Under the pieces are notes generated by a model. The model was not told where the DNA came from, made no database searches, and saw nothing but the letters and a program-made list of their open reading frames with translations. Shown piece after piece: positions 1 to 8,333 of a DNA stretch of 64,000 nt. The DNA lies in contig CM048744.1 of the NCBI GenBank assembly GCA_026315105.1, forward strand, positions 655,591,676 to 655,655,675, given 5' to 3'. Made by a program: the position numbers and the translations under genes. Within the stretch, counting starts at the first letter, position 1; each line of letters begins with the position of its first letter. Origin of the DNA: Locusta migratoria (taxonomy: Eukaryota; Arthropoda; Insecta; Orthoptera; Acrididae).

Positions 1-187
1 TGTGTAAAATTACCTTAATCCAAATGAAAGTAAATAACCATATAAATAATTTTGATATACAGGTTGTAAACGGTATAAGGTGCAAAAATTTTACAGATGG
101 TACATCTCTGTGTGTTTGACAAATATGTCTAATAAAATATTGTTATATCATGTACGTTACTTTTGTATTTGAGTAGGTAGGCAGTGG

Positions 188-330
188 GTCTTCTGGATAG
201 AATTTGACCTTTGACCTTCACCTCTTGACCTTTTGAACTTGACCCCTTGAGCTTGACCTTGACCTGTTGACCTATTGACCTCTTGTCCTTGAGTTCTTGA
301 CCTTGATCTGTTGACCTCTTGACCATCTGG
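188..330. repeat. Short TTGACCT-type tandem repeat
   Basis: The segment is a run of imperfect 7-12 bp units built on TTGACC (for example gacctt, gacctgttgacc, gacctcttgacc). Unit length varies, so it is a degenerate microsatellite or minisatellite. The open frames that cross it on the minus strand are low-complexity products of the repeat and not genes. Confidence 0.8.
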
Positions 331-357
331 TTGTCTACCTCACAGGAGCCATACACC

Positions 358-535
358 AATATGACAGATATAAACAATATGGCGGACATAAACAATAGGG
401 TGGATATAAACAATATGGCTGACATAAACAATATTCAGAACATAAACAATATGGTGGACATAAACAATATGGCGGACATTAAAAAGATGGCGGACATAAG
501 CAATATGGCGGACAAACAATATGGCGGACACACAA
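358..535. repeat. Minisatellite with ACATAAACAATATGGCGG units
   Basis: About ten imperfect 15-18 bp units of the form (g)acataaacaatatggcg follow one another. A second block of the same units lies at 1,064-1,200, so the two arrays bracket the proposed left inverted repeat of the Maverick-like element. The short frames across the array are repeat translations and not genes. Confidence 0.85.
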
Positions 536-540
536 ACATC

Positions 541-1075
541 TGTAGTCTTAATTTAGGATTTATCGTATATATATATTTTAATTAGAACCTAAAATTCTGC
601 TTTGATATATATTTAAAAAAATACGTTAAATCCGAATTAAAGCTACAGTAGCCTTAATTTCGGATGTATCGTATATTTAAAAAAATAGAACCTTAATATC
701 GGATTTATCGTATATTAAAAAAAAAAAAATATATAGGCCCTATGATAAATCCGAAATTAAGGCTACAGATGTGAGTTATGAGATTGCGCTTTTCTACTTA
801 CATACAGCTCATCGCAGGTCCAGATGAGCAGCTTGTTCTAATTTTTTTTAATATACTATAATTCCGAAATTAATGCTGCAGATGTGAGGAATGCAATTGC
901 GCTTTTCATTGGTATATGTGTTGTATTCCAGTAGAATGATAATTTGCGAATCAAAAAGTCTATTTTGGGCCTTCCAGTGAGGGAATACACCTGCAGGTCC
1001 CCAGCCCCAGCCTGATCTGTCCTAATAGCCCACCTTATGAGAGTTTAGGCAGATTAAAGCACATTGAATGATATG
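541..1075 (+). repeat. Left long inverted repeat of Maverick-like element
   Basis: Read as its reverse complement, this segment aligns with 14,478-15,130. Shared landmarks are cagcctgatctgtcc (about 1,008-1,022) against ggacagatcaggctg on the right, agagtttaggcagattaaag against ctttaatctgcccaaactct, and repeated ccgaaattaaggctacagat blocks. The outer part is built of AT-rich, partly palindromic sub-repeats, so the outer end cannot be fixed to the base. Position and orientation fit terminal inverted repeats of the virion-gene block between them; that assignment is inference. Confidence 0.6.
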
Positions 1076-1200
1076 GCGGGCATACACAATATGGCGGATA
1101 TAAGCAATATGGCGGCGGCGGCACACTTTGCAATATGGCAGACACATCAACAGTATAGCGCTGGAGGCACACATAAACAATATGGCGGTGGCGGACATAT
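1064..1200. repeat. Second AATATGGCGG minisatellite block
   Basis: Units such as acacaatatggcgg, ataagcaatatggcgg and ataaacaatatggcgg recur here with more divergence than in the first array. It sits at the inner edge of the left inverted repeat. Confidence 0.7.
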
Positions 1201-1209
1201 GCGGGAAGA

Positions 1210-1617
1210 TCACTAAAATATAACTCCAGTTTCTTCTGTCATGACAGCTTCCAAGATCGTAAGATGACATTGCATTCCCTCAACTAGTACTTATGAATAC
1301 AAGCTCTGATTTCAAGCAATAATTGAAGCCCCTCAAAGTTCTTCTTCAAAAACAATGTTTTCATCATCGTGAGCTGTATTCCTAGCTCCCTCGGACGCTA
1401 GTAACAGGAGCAATCGTTACCACCAGTCCATACGGATCATTCCAATGCACATAACTCACATGTTCAGTATTACTTTTCCAACTTTAACTTTGAGATCATT
1501 TTCGTTCTCACCATATCTGTCCAGACAGATTCCTTCTTTAGACAACACAACTTCTTTTTCTAACAGGGGGCAAATTAGGTTAGTATATTTGTAACATTTA
1601 TTGGTCAGCGAGAATTA
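1210..1617. other. No gene seen; AT-rich interior of the Maverick-like element
   Basis: No open frame with recognisable content was found between the inner minisatellite and the SINE that begins near 1,627. Confidence 0.5.
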
Positions 1618-1626
1618 CAACTTTGT

Positions 1627-1831
1627 TCTAAATGTTCAAATGTTTGTTAAGCTTATGGGACTTAACTACGGGGTCATCAGTCCCTAAACTTACAAACTAC
1701 TTATCAACTACCTTATACTAAGGACGGCACATATATCCATGCCCGAGGGGGGATTCGAACCCTCGACCGTAGCGGCCGTGCAGACCGTGACTGGAGCGCC
1801 TCACTATCCTCGGCCACCGCGGCCGGCCTAT
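1627..1831 (-). mobile_element. tRNA-derived SINE (family A), minus strand
   Basis: On the minus strand it runs from ggccggccgcggtggccgag (tRNA-like A box), through the B box ggttcgaatcc, to a tail with gggactgatgaccccg and acaaacatttgaacattt. The 8-bp aactttgt occurs at 1,619-1,626 and 1,832-1,839 and looks like the target duplication. It interrupts the C-terminal coding end of the minus-strand Maverick protein. Confidence 0.9.
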
Positions 1832-2470
1832 AACTTTGTCTATATGCATTGGTGGCAAATAGTATTTTAGCATAGTTGCGAATATCCATAGCTGTGTAAC
1901 TGTTTTTACTGGGTTTGTTTTTAAACAAGAGATTATACAATCCTTTCATTCCAGAATATTTTACTGTTATGAATTATTAAATCAGCTCCATCAACTCGTA
2001 CTGTGGAATTTCCAATCGCTCCCATCTTTAATTCATCATCAACCCTAATGCCATATATAGGATCTGCTGTTTTTCTGACTTGGGGTCTATGAAAAAATAA
2101 TTTCGCCAGTCTTCTCTTATTCTCATCAGCACTATCATCATCATCATCATCATCATTATCATCATTATTCCCTCCTCCTCCTTCTTCCGCCAAATCTACT
2201 TCTTCTTCCTGTTCTTTTGCAACTAGAGCTGTGTCATTTGGTTTTATGAATGCTCGTTTCTCATCAATGTCTTCAAGTTCATTCTTTTTATCCACAACTG
2301 CAGACTTGAGCTGGTGGGTCTCTTGAATCAGTCTCTGCAGCAATTGAGTTACTGGTTTCATTACTTTGTTCAGTACACTCTATAGCTTCTGCCTCATGTC
2401 TTTGCAGTAAAGCAAATTTCTTGCGTATAGTGCGTCGAGCTTCCAGTACTCGCTAGTTAAGTTTCATCTT
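1832..2470 (-). pseudogene. Maverick-associated acidic protein, broken
   Basis: The longest open piece (1,933-2,361, 142 codons) has a charged helical N-terminus, a Glu/Asp-rich linker with a run of aspartates, and a C-terminal part containing DPIYGIRVDD and GADLIIHN. The frame changes near 1,945-1,955, after which coding continues as MKGLYNLLFKNKPSKN and on to TNAYRQSY, where the SINE cuts it. Upstream, another frame adds ARRTIRKKFALLQRH, so a second frameshift lies near 2,350-2,400. Proteins with this layout are common neighbours of capsid genes in insect Mavericks; their role is not established. Seen: frames, acidic run, SINE break. Inferred: family membership. Confidence 0.55.
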
Positions 2471-2605
2471 TCATTTAAGCGGGCGTGCAGTAGCGTGGTC
2501 TCACGTTTTTTTTTTTTTTTTTCTGTCTCACGTCTTAGTAGTATATCCAGTTTCTGGCGCTTAGCACATCGAGCTTTTAGTACACGTTTTTTAATCATTT
2601 ATCTG
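2395..2605 (-). repeat. Diverged tandem duplication of the N-terminal coding stretch
   Basis: Minus-strand translations of 2,400-2,470 (ARRTIRKKFALLQRHE) and 2,525-2,600 (ARCAKRQKLDILLRRE) resemble each other over about 20 residues, and the DNA matches, with cgtcgagcttccagtac against catcgagcttttagtac. The two lie about 125 bp apart with an oligo-T run (2,506-2,521) between them. This suggests a partial duplication of the start of the adjacent acidic-protein gene. Confidence 0.5.
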
Positions 2606-2796
2606 TTCATCAATGCAATTGTCCTTCAACATGAAGCGTGTTTATATATATGTCACTATCATCTATGCTGGAGGACCATCCGCTAAAAAGTTACCCGAGC
2701 TGTCTGTAGCACGTCCTCTACAACGTGTTTGGCTAGCAGCGCACTCACACAAACACTGCACAATGCAACTCCTATACATTAATATAAATATACTAA

Positions 2797-3534
2797 TCAA
2801 AATTACAGCGATATCGTCCATTATATAAATCATTATCTTTACTTATAATTCGGAAATTATGCGCGTTAGCATTCCATATCTCTTCACACAAATCAATGAA
2901 TGCATTAAATGTCATATCAGGATTAACGTGATCACTGAAAATGTGTCACATATTACGTTCATCTTGTTTGAAGAGAACAATAATATTATCATTATCTATA
3001 ATTAACTGTTTCGGAAGTTTGCTGTAAGTCTGAATGGCGACCCATTGAAAAGTATGCTCTCATAGTATCCTGTTTATCGCAAACAATGTCATTAAAAATG
3101 AAAATTGAGTGAGGAAGTGCTTTATCCGGCGGTATTACTTCATCATTACTCGTGAATGGGAAATATCCAATATCTCCAATGCCATCAATCACTTGAGCTA
3201 GAAATTTGTATTTATATTGCTGCAAAGATTTGGAGAAAACATGAACGTTCTTAAATGACAGACCATTCTCATGCACAAGGAGATTAATTATCACATTCGT
3301 TTTTCCACAGTTTGAAGGGCCGGATACAATACATCTAATTGTATCTGGAAATAGATCTCCATGTTTGCGACTCCGTGTAGCAGATGTCCCATCATTCTTT
3401 TCGGCAATAGGAACAATAGGTGGTTGGCGTGCGTGCTTCTTGAAGTTAACTGTGTGTAAATGTACAAGTCTTTTATTAGAAGAGTAACGGTATTCATATG
3501 TTCGAAGTTGTACGAAGAAAGCGTGGTGGATCAC
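2797..3534 (-). pseudogene. Maverick/Polinton genome-packaging ATPase, broken
   Basis: This is an FtsK/HerA-type packaging ATPase, which in this group is thought to drive DNA into the capsid. The open part (2,992-3,534, 180 codons) shows Walker A GPSNCGKT at residues 72-79, a hydrophobic Walker B-like strand IFIFND at about 144-149, and a later GRHSDL. The frame shifts near 3,020, and the C-terminal part continues in another frame as NDNIIVLFKQDERNM with an in-frame TGA near 2,948, ending near 2,797. The true start is uncertain because the 5' end overlaps the divergent PLA2 gene. Walker motifs are clear; assignment to Maverick rests on its neighbours. Confidence 0.75.
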
Positions 3535-3998
3535 TTCTTAATGGCGCAATCAATCGCCTACTTGTCGAACTACATATCCCTGGCTACTCCTATTGCGGTC
3601 CAGGCACAAAGTTAGCAAAACGACAGCAAAGAGGTGACGTTGGAGTCAATAAACTAGACTCAGCTTGCAAAGAACATGATATTGCGTATGCAAAATACCC
3701 AAGCAGTTTGTCTGACAGGCACAGAGCGGACTTGATTCTAGCAGAGATAGCAGTACAAAGAATAAAGGCCTCAGAAGCTAAGATCAGTGAAAAAATAGCC
3801 GCTCTCACGGTGGCTGGTGCAGTGAAGACCAAAGTCAAACTCAGTGTGCCTATTAATAAAAAGAAGAATAGGAATAAGAATAATAATAAGAACAAGAATA
3901 TGAATATGAATAATAATAATAATAAGAATATGAAGAGGAATAAAAATATTGGATGTAACGAGCTGAAAGGATTGATTAAAAATGCACTCTGGTCTTAA
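3498..3998 (+). CDS. Phospholipase A2-domain protein of the Maverick virion block
   Basis: A 166-codon open frame. The calcium-loop motif YCGPGT is at residues 32-37 and the catalytic helix DSACKEHD at 54-61, giving the His-Asp pair and Cys expected of the PLA2 fold found in parvovirus VP1 and some Maverick proteins. In those viruses the enzyme helps the particle leave endosomes. Residues about 112-160 are a Lys/Asn low-complexity tail coded by aat/aag repeats, probably slippage-prone. It starts divergently from the ATPase (overlap of about 37 bp) and is followed by small virion genes on the same strand. It is the only virion gene of the block with no visible break. Alternative: an endogenous densovirus fragment, less likely given the ATPase and protease neighbours. 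Confidence 0.8.
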   Translation: MFEVVRRKRGGSLLNGAINRLLVELHIPGYSYCGPGTKLAKRQQRGDVGVNKLDSACKEHDIAYAKYPSSLSDRHRADLILAEIAVQRIKASEAKISEKIAALTVAGAVKTKVKLSVPINKKKNRNKNNNKNKNMNMNNNNNKNMKRNKNIGCNELKGLIKNALWS

Positions 3999-4345
3999 GT
4001 CAATGAAACCTGGAACTAATTTCTGGGGAGCAGTGAAAGCGGCTCATAAAATTGGTTCGGATGCAGCTCCAAAACCAAAGAAAATCTACTATTAAAGAAC
4101 GCATATTACCACTTCCCAAGAGAGGTGATTTTTTGCCCCTCTTTCCAATTTGGTGGACTGACAGGAGGTGCAACAGGCATTGCCAAGGCAGTTGTAGATG
4201 CAAAAAATGCTCGCGAAGAGATGTCAGAGTTGCAAAAATAATTTTGGTGGCCACAGCGCTTCGAAAAGACAAGGGGCTGTATTTATGGCCTTATAGAAAG
4301 AATGGTTTCCTGGCAATAAGTGGGGAAGAAAAGAAATTTCATTAA
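3999..4345 (+). pseudogene. Small hydrophobic Gly/Ala-rich virion-type protein, broken
   Basis: Pieces in different frames carry a Gly/Ala-rich hydrophobic stretch (GGLTGGATGIAKAVVDAK, near 4,150-4,203) followed by charged residues, and a C-terminal piece with GLYLWPYRKNG (near 4,275-4,307). A short hydrophobic segment plus a C-terminal aromatic-glycine motif is typical of small capsid-associated proteins sitting between PLA2 and protease genes in Mavericks and adintovirus-like elements. At least two frameshifts are needed to follow it. Function is inferred from position only. Confidence 0.4.
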
Positions 4346-4700
4346 ACAGCCTTCCCAAAAGAGCGCTTACAAACATCGACTTAGAATGCTATGCTAGAAA
4401 ACTTGAAATACCCCTCTTTCGAGGTATCTTCATGAGAGACACTTTATCAAATAAAACTAAAAGATATGAGAATGCAATTGTCAACCTCCAGACAGATAGT
4501 GAGCCTGGCTCCCAGTGGGTTTGTTTTAAGAAGAGAGGAAATGATGTCTACTATTTTGATAGTTTCGGCAATTTACCACCTCATCTAGAAATAGTTATGT
4601 ATTTCCAAAAATTGTACTATTAAGTATAACTACAATACGTTTCAGTCGCCTAAGAGGTGTGGTCATCTCTGTTTAAAGTGTATAAATTCCGGATAAATTA
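4324..4700 (+). pseudogene. Adenain-like cysteine protease (capsid maturation), broken
   Basis: Coding continues without a stop from about 4,297 to 4,623. It contains SLPKRALTNIDLECYA, the strand GSQWVCF and the motif YYFDSFGNLPPHL, the layout of the adenovirus-type maturation protease. The C-terminal region with the likely catalytic Cys (CGHLC, about 4,660-4,674) lies in another frame after the stop at 4,621-4,623, so a frameshift separates the catalytic parts. The residue where this family has its catalytic His (before the Trp) reads Gln. Both changes predict an inactive enzyme. In intact elements it trims capsid precursors. Confidence 0.7.
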
Positions 4701-4719
4701 CTGTGAATTCCAATACATA

Positions 4720-5486
4720 ATGGATTTTGTCGAGGGCGGCATGAAGTTTAGCCTGTCGGGTAAAAACTAAATAACCATAACATTTAATTCCACAATTAAT
4801 TTGTCTCATCATCATTCCTACGAAATTGCACTACTCAACCTATTTTCATACAATTCTATATCGAACATTACGTCTAAAAACAATAATTTTTACTTCTGTA
4901 ACTATAATGAAATTCTCGACAAAGTTTTTATAAAACCTGGAACATACGAACTCAAAGATATATTTTCATCTTTACTAACGGAGAAAGAGTTGTACAACGC
5001 CAAGTTTGTCAATGATGATGCGCCTGAGGATGATAAACGGAAATTCAAAGTAGAACTGAGAACCTCTTACCATAAACCTTACAAACGATGTAAAATCTGG
5101 TGTAATGTAGCTGTTGATTTTACGCTGGATAATAATATTGGCTCTGTCCTAGGATTTGAGAATATGTATATCGGCAAGGAAACATCAAAGCTACCTGTGC
5201 ACATTGTAAATATTCAGAACGTTAATGTGCTATACATAGATTGCAACATTTCGGCTGGATCTTCCCATAACGGTGCTCCTATGCACACATTACATCAGTT
5301 CTGGTCCACAGTCCCACATGGATATAAGATTGTGGAATCACCAAATTCACCCATTTACATGCCAGTTGTAGTACACTCATTAAACAGTTAAGTCTATCTA
5401 TTAGAGATCAGGACAGGAATCTAGTTGATTTCGACGGGGAGGAAATAACTGTGACATTACATTTAAGAAAAAAAGCGAGATGCTAA
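4720..5486 (+). pseudogene. Minor-capsid (penton-like) protein of Maverick, broken
   Basis: An ATG at 4,720 opens MDFVEGGMKFSLSGKN, then an in-frame TAA (4,768-4,770), then a 196-codon open stretch to 5,391. The last 32 codons (SLSIRDQDRNLVDFDGEEI...) are in another frame and end at the TAA at 5,484-5,486. The end with DQD..L.DF.GEEI, just before the major capsid gene, matches the usual arrangement of the pentameric minor capsid (jelly-roll) protein in insect Mavericks. Length about 255 codons fits. One stop and one frameshift make it a pseudogene. Confidence 0.6.
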
Positions 5487-5741
5487 ACCTCTACAGTCAA
5501 CAACTGAGATGATGAGATGAATGTGTCTACAAATAGAAAATATAAAAAGAAAAAGAGTCAAATGAAAAGTAAGAGGTTACATATAAAAAGATTAAAAAGA
5601 AGAAGAAGATTGATGTGAAAAAAGTGTTGACTCCATACAATAAAGAACTACTATCAAGAGTGGGCTATAGTGTACTATAAATACCAACGTCACTCTCCGT
5701 GAACTTTCATTCAAAATTGCTAATAGATATAAGGAAGAGAA
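5487..5741 (+). other. Spacer with Lys/Arg-rich reading, no clear gene
   Basis: A and G-rich DNA between the two capsid genes, including repeated aaaaagaaa and gaagaagaag motifs. Short basic peptides can be read from it, as expected for a decayed small basic (core-like) gene, but nothing is recognisable. Confidence 0.3.
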
Positions 5742-6415
5742 ATGTCTTATTTGCTGAGTGTGAGAGAGAAGATTCACGTCGATAACTCCGTTACCCGATT
5801 TCTGTATCGTAGATACCAACTCTACAGTCGGCCAAATTTCGATTAAAATAATAAAGTAATAATAGCCATAAACGATAAAGACTTGTACCTGTTGCCTTCT
5901 GAGAGCCATCTCTATATTCACGGTCCTCTACTAAAGGCGGATGGACTGGGAGTGGCTACTGATATTCATTTAAACAAAAATTGTATGCTGAATTTGTTTT
6001 CTGAAATTCAGTATCATTTGAATAACAAGCAAATAGAAGATGTGCGCAATCCTGAAATTGTAACGCTGATTTTAGGGGTATGCCTCATTCACACCGTGCG
6101 AAGCTAAAGTATTGCAAAATGCAGGATGGGGGGAGAAAGAGGAACTAAAAGAATTTGTTGACTCCAATGGGAGTTTCAGCTTCTGCATTCCAATGAGCAT
6201 GGCGCTCGGCTTCGCTGAGGATTATAGGAAGATGTTTTAAGCTCTAAACATGAACTTGTGTTGGTTCATAGCGCACATGATGGAAATAGCATTATTGCAG
6301 TTACTGTCGACACTAAGTCGAAAATTGTGTTTGATAACATTTACTTTGATATGCCTGAAATTCAGGTGTCTAAAAAGAGACAATATTGTCGCGTTGTAAT
6401 GGAAGCAGGCTTGAC
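5742..6415 (+). pseudogene. Major capsid protein of Maverick, truncated by LINE
   Basis: An ATG at 5,742 gives MSYLLSVREKIHVDNSVTRF; an in-frame TAA follows near 5,844 and the frame continues with KDLYLLPSESHLYIHG and IQYHLNNKQIEDVRNPEI. After a further shift it reads SFSFCIPMSMALGFAEDYRK, then VDTKSKIVFDNIYFDMPEI. These short motifs and the position right after the minor capsid gene fit the double jelly-roll hexon-like protein of Polintons. It stops at about 6,415 where an oligo-T run marks the poly(A) end of a minus-strand LINE. The remaining C-terminal half was not found. Confidence 0.6.
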
Positions 6416-6597
6416 TTTTTTTCTTTATTTAATCAAATAGTGAAAAAGGAAAAAGGAGAAAGAATACAATATAATGAAAACGAAGAAGCCCTTCAAGCAT
6501 AAACAAAAGATTATCTGTGACTTCTTTGTAATATAATTATTGACTCCGTCGGAACAGCACGTCCTCACAAGACTGGCGATCGCACGGCGGCGATACA

Positions 6598-7188
6598 TCA
6601 GTAAATCACCCACACACGTCCTCTCGAAATTATTTGGGGATTACCGGTGTAATGTTCAATTATAAACTTGTAGTAAGGAACGTAAGTCAGCTTCTCCCTG
6701 CATGGATTATCCAGCAGTGGGGTGGGGAGGGGGGAGCGGGGGTCGCGGAATGCACTCTGTAGGAAGTTCGAAAAGTATTGCTGGTACTTCGGGTTTTTGA
6801 TAACTGCGCAGTGTCGTTCATTGATGTATTGCCAGAAATCGAGAACTGATTTATCACCATTTCCAAACAGATAGTTGACAGCGAGTCCGCTAAATAATGT
6901 CACTGTGTGGGTCTTCGCTCGTGGGAAATAGTCCTTATCGGGGAAGAGAAGCACTTCGGCAGTGATATTGTCAGTTGTTGTTCATGTAAAGAAGGCCAAC
7001 ATCTGGCGGACCAAATACCAAACACTGCCTGCTTCGCCGCAGACAAGTCGATGGCCGTCGTCGTCTTGCACTCCACACGTGGCACATAATGGCGATGCTG
7101 CTAGGTGGATCCTGTGGAGGCGCGTCTGGCAGATCTGGTTCCCATTGACCGGGAGATACCAGCTGGACTGGACATCTGATGTAAGCAT
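6598..7188 (-). pseudogene. LINE ORF2 C-terminus with Cys/His motif
   Basis: Two open pieces follow each other. The first (6,982-7,188) has SPLCATCGVQDDDGHRLVC, a CxxC...H...C zinc-finger-like motif typical of the C-terminus of LINE ORF2 proteins. The second (6,598-6,954) reads GNGDKSVLDFWQYINERH and ends GRVWVIY at a TGA. A frameshift near 6,955-6,985 separates them. This is the end of the protein whose RT lies at 8.3-9.5 kb. Confidence 0.7.
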
Positions 7189-7195
7189 AGGATCA

Positions 7196-8127
7196 AAATG
7201 TTCAAATGTTTGTAAAGTCTATGGGACTTTCGGGGTCATCAGTCCCTAAACTTACAAACTACTTATGAACCGTGAGGCGGCATCGTGAGTCGTGTCGGGA
7301 TAGCACAGTCGGTAGTGCGCTTGCCCGCGAAAGGCAAAGGTCCCAGGTTCGAGTCCCGGTTCCGGCACACAATTTTAATCTGCCAGGAAGTTTCATATCA
7401 GCGCACACTCCGCTGCAGAGTGAAAGTTTCATTCTGGAAACATCCCTTAGGCTGTGGCTAAGCCATGTCTCCACCATATCCTTTCTTCCAGGAGTGCTAG
7501 TCTTGCGTGATTGCAAGAGAACTTCTGTGAAGTTTGGAAAGTAGGAGGCGAGGTACTGGCGGAAGTAAAGTTGTGAGGCGGCATCGTGAGTCGTGTCGGG
7601 ATAGCACAGTCGGTAGTGCGCTTGCCCGCGAAAGGCAAAGGTCCCAGGTTCGAGTCCCGGTTCCGGCACACAATTTTAATCTGCCAGGAAGTTTCATATC
7701 AGCGCACACTCCGCTGCAGAGTGAAAGTTTCATTCTGGAAACATCCCTTAGGCTGTGGCTAAGCCATGTCTCCACCATATCCTTTCTTCCAGGAGTGCTA
7801 GTCTTGCGTGTTTGCAAGAGAATTTCTGTGAAGTTTGGAAAGTAGGAGGCGAGGTACTGGCGGAAGTAAAGTTGTAAGGCGGCATCTTGAGTCGTGTCGG
7901 GATAGCACAGTCGGTAGTGCGCTTGCCCGCGAAAGGCAAAGGTCCCAGGTTCGAGTCCCGGTTCCGGCACACTATTTTAATCTGCCAGAAAGTTTCTTAC
8001 TTATGAACTACTTACGAACTAGGACGGCACAAATATCCATGCCCGAGGGGGGATTCGAACCCCCGAACGTAGTGGCCGTGCAGACCGTGACTGGAGCGCC
8101 GCAGTCTCCTCGGCCACCGCGGCCGGC
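7196..8127 (-). mobile_element. Family A SINE, split by a tandem repeat array
   Basis: The SINE tail (7,196-7,270) and its tRNA-like head (7,999-8,127) are separated by 728 bp of unrelated tandem repeat. The whole SINE is bracketed by the 13-bp aagcataggatca (7,183-7,195 and 8,128-8,140). The head carries the B box ggattcgaaccc (minus) and the start ggccaccgcggccggc. It landed in ORF2 of the minus-strand LINE. Confidence 0.93.
7271..7998 (+). repeat. 301-bp tandem array of tRNA-like repeat (2.4 units)
   Basis: Units start at 7,272, 7,573 and 7,874, an exact 301-bp period. The third unit is cut after 125 bp. Each unit holds a tRNA-like head with ggatagcacagtcggtagtgc, an anticodon-arm-like ttgcccgcgaaaggcaa, and the B box ggttcgagtccc, then a body with aatctgccaggaagtttc and tcattctggaaacatccc. 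The 10-bp acttatgaac flanks the array at 7,261-7,270 and 7,999-8,008. Units 1 and 2 are almost identical, so the array is young or homogenised. Confidence 0.93.
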
Positions 8128-8333
8128 AAGCATAGGATCATGCACTGCTCGCCACACTGTTGTCCAGCGAACATGCGGATGTTTGTGTTCAATCGCATCC
8201 GGTGGAAGTCTCAATTGCATCGCTGAGTCCACCAGCCGAGCCGTCGACATACATTGACGGGTAAGTGTGGTTCGAACATAACTGTATTCTAGGAAGAGGT
8301 ATCTAAAGTAGAAAAAGGGCGCTGGGACGTCGG

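Noticed and set aside
358..1200. CRISPR-like array
   Set aside because: Units are contiguous and degenerate with no unique spacers, and the genome is animal.
3498..3998. Endogenous densovirus VP1
   Set aside because: PLA2 alone would allow this, but the adjacent ATPase, adenain-type protease and double jelly-roll-like capsid reading fit a Maverick and not a parvovirus.
7271..7998. Three tandem tRNA genes
   Set aside because: The tRNA-like heads lack a good acceptor stem, have G in place of the usual U33, sit in a 301-bp repeat with a SINE-like body, and are flanked by a target duplication.
7835..8257. 140-codon plus-strand frame
   Set aside because: It crosses the repeat array, SINE head and LINE DNA, three unrelated repeats.
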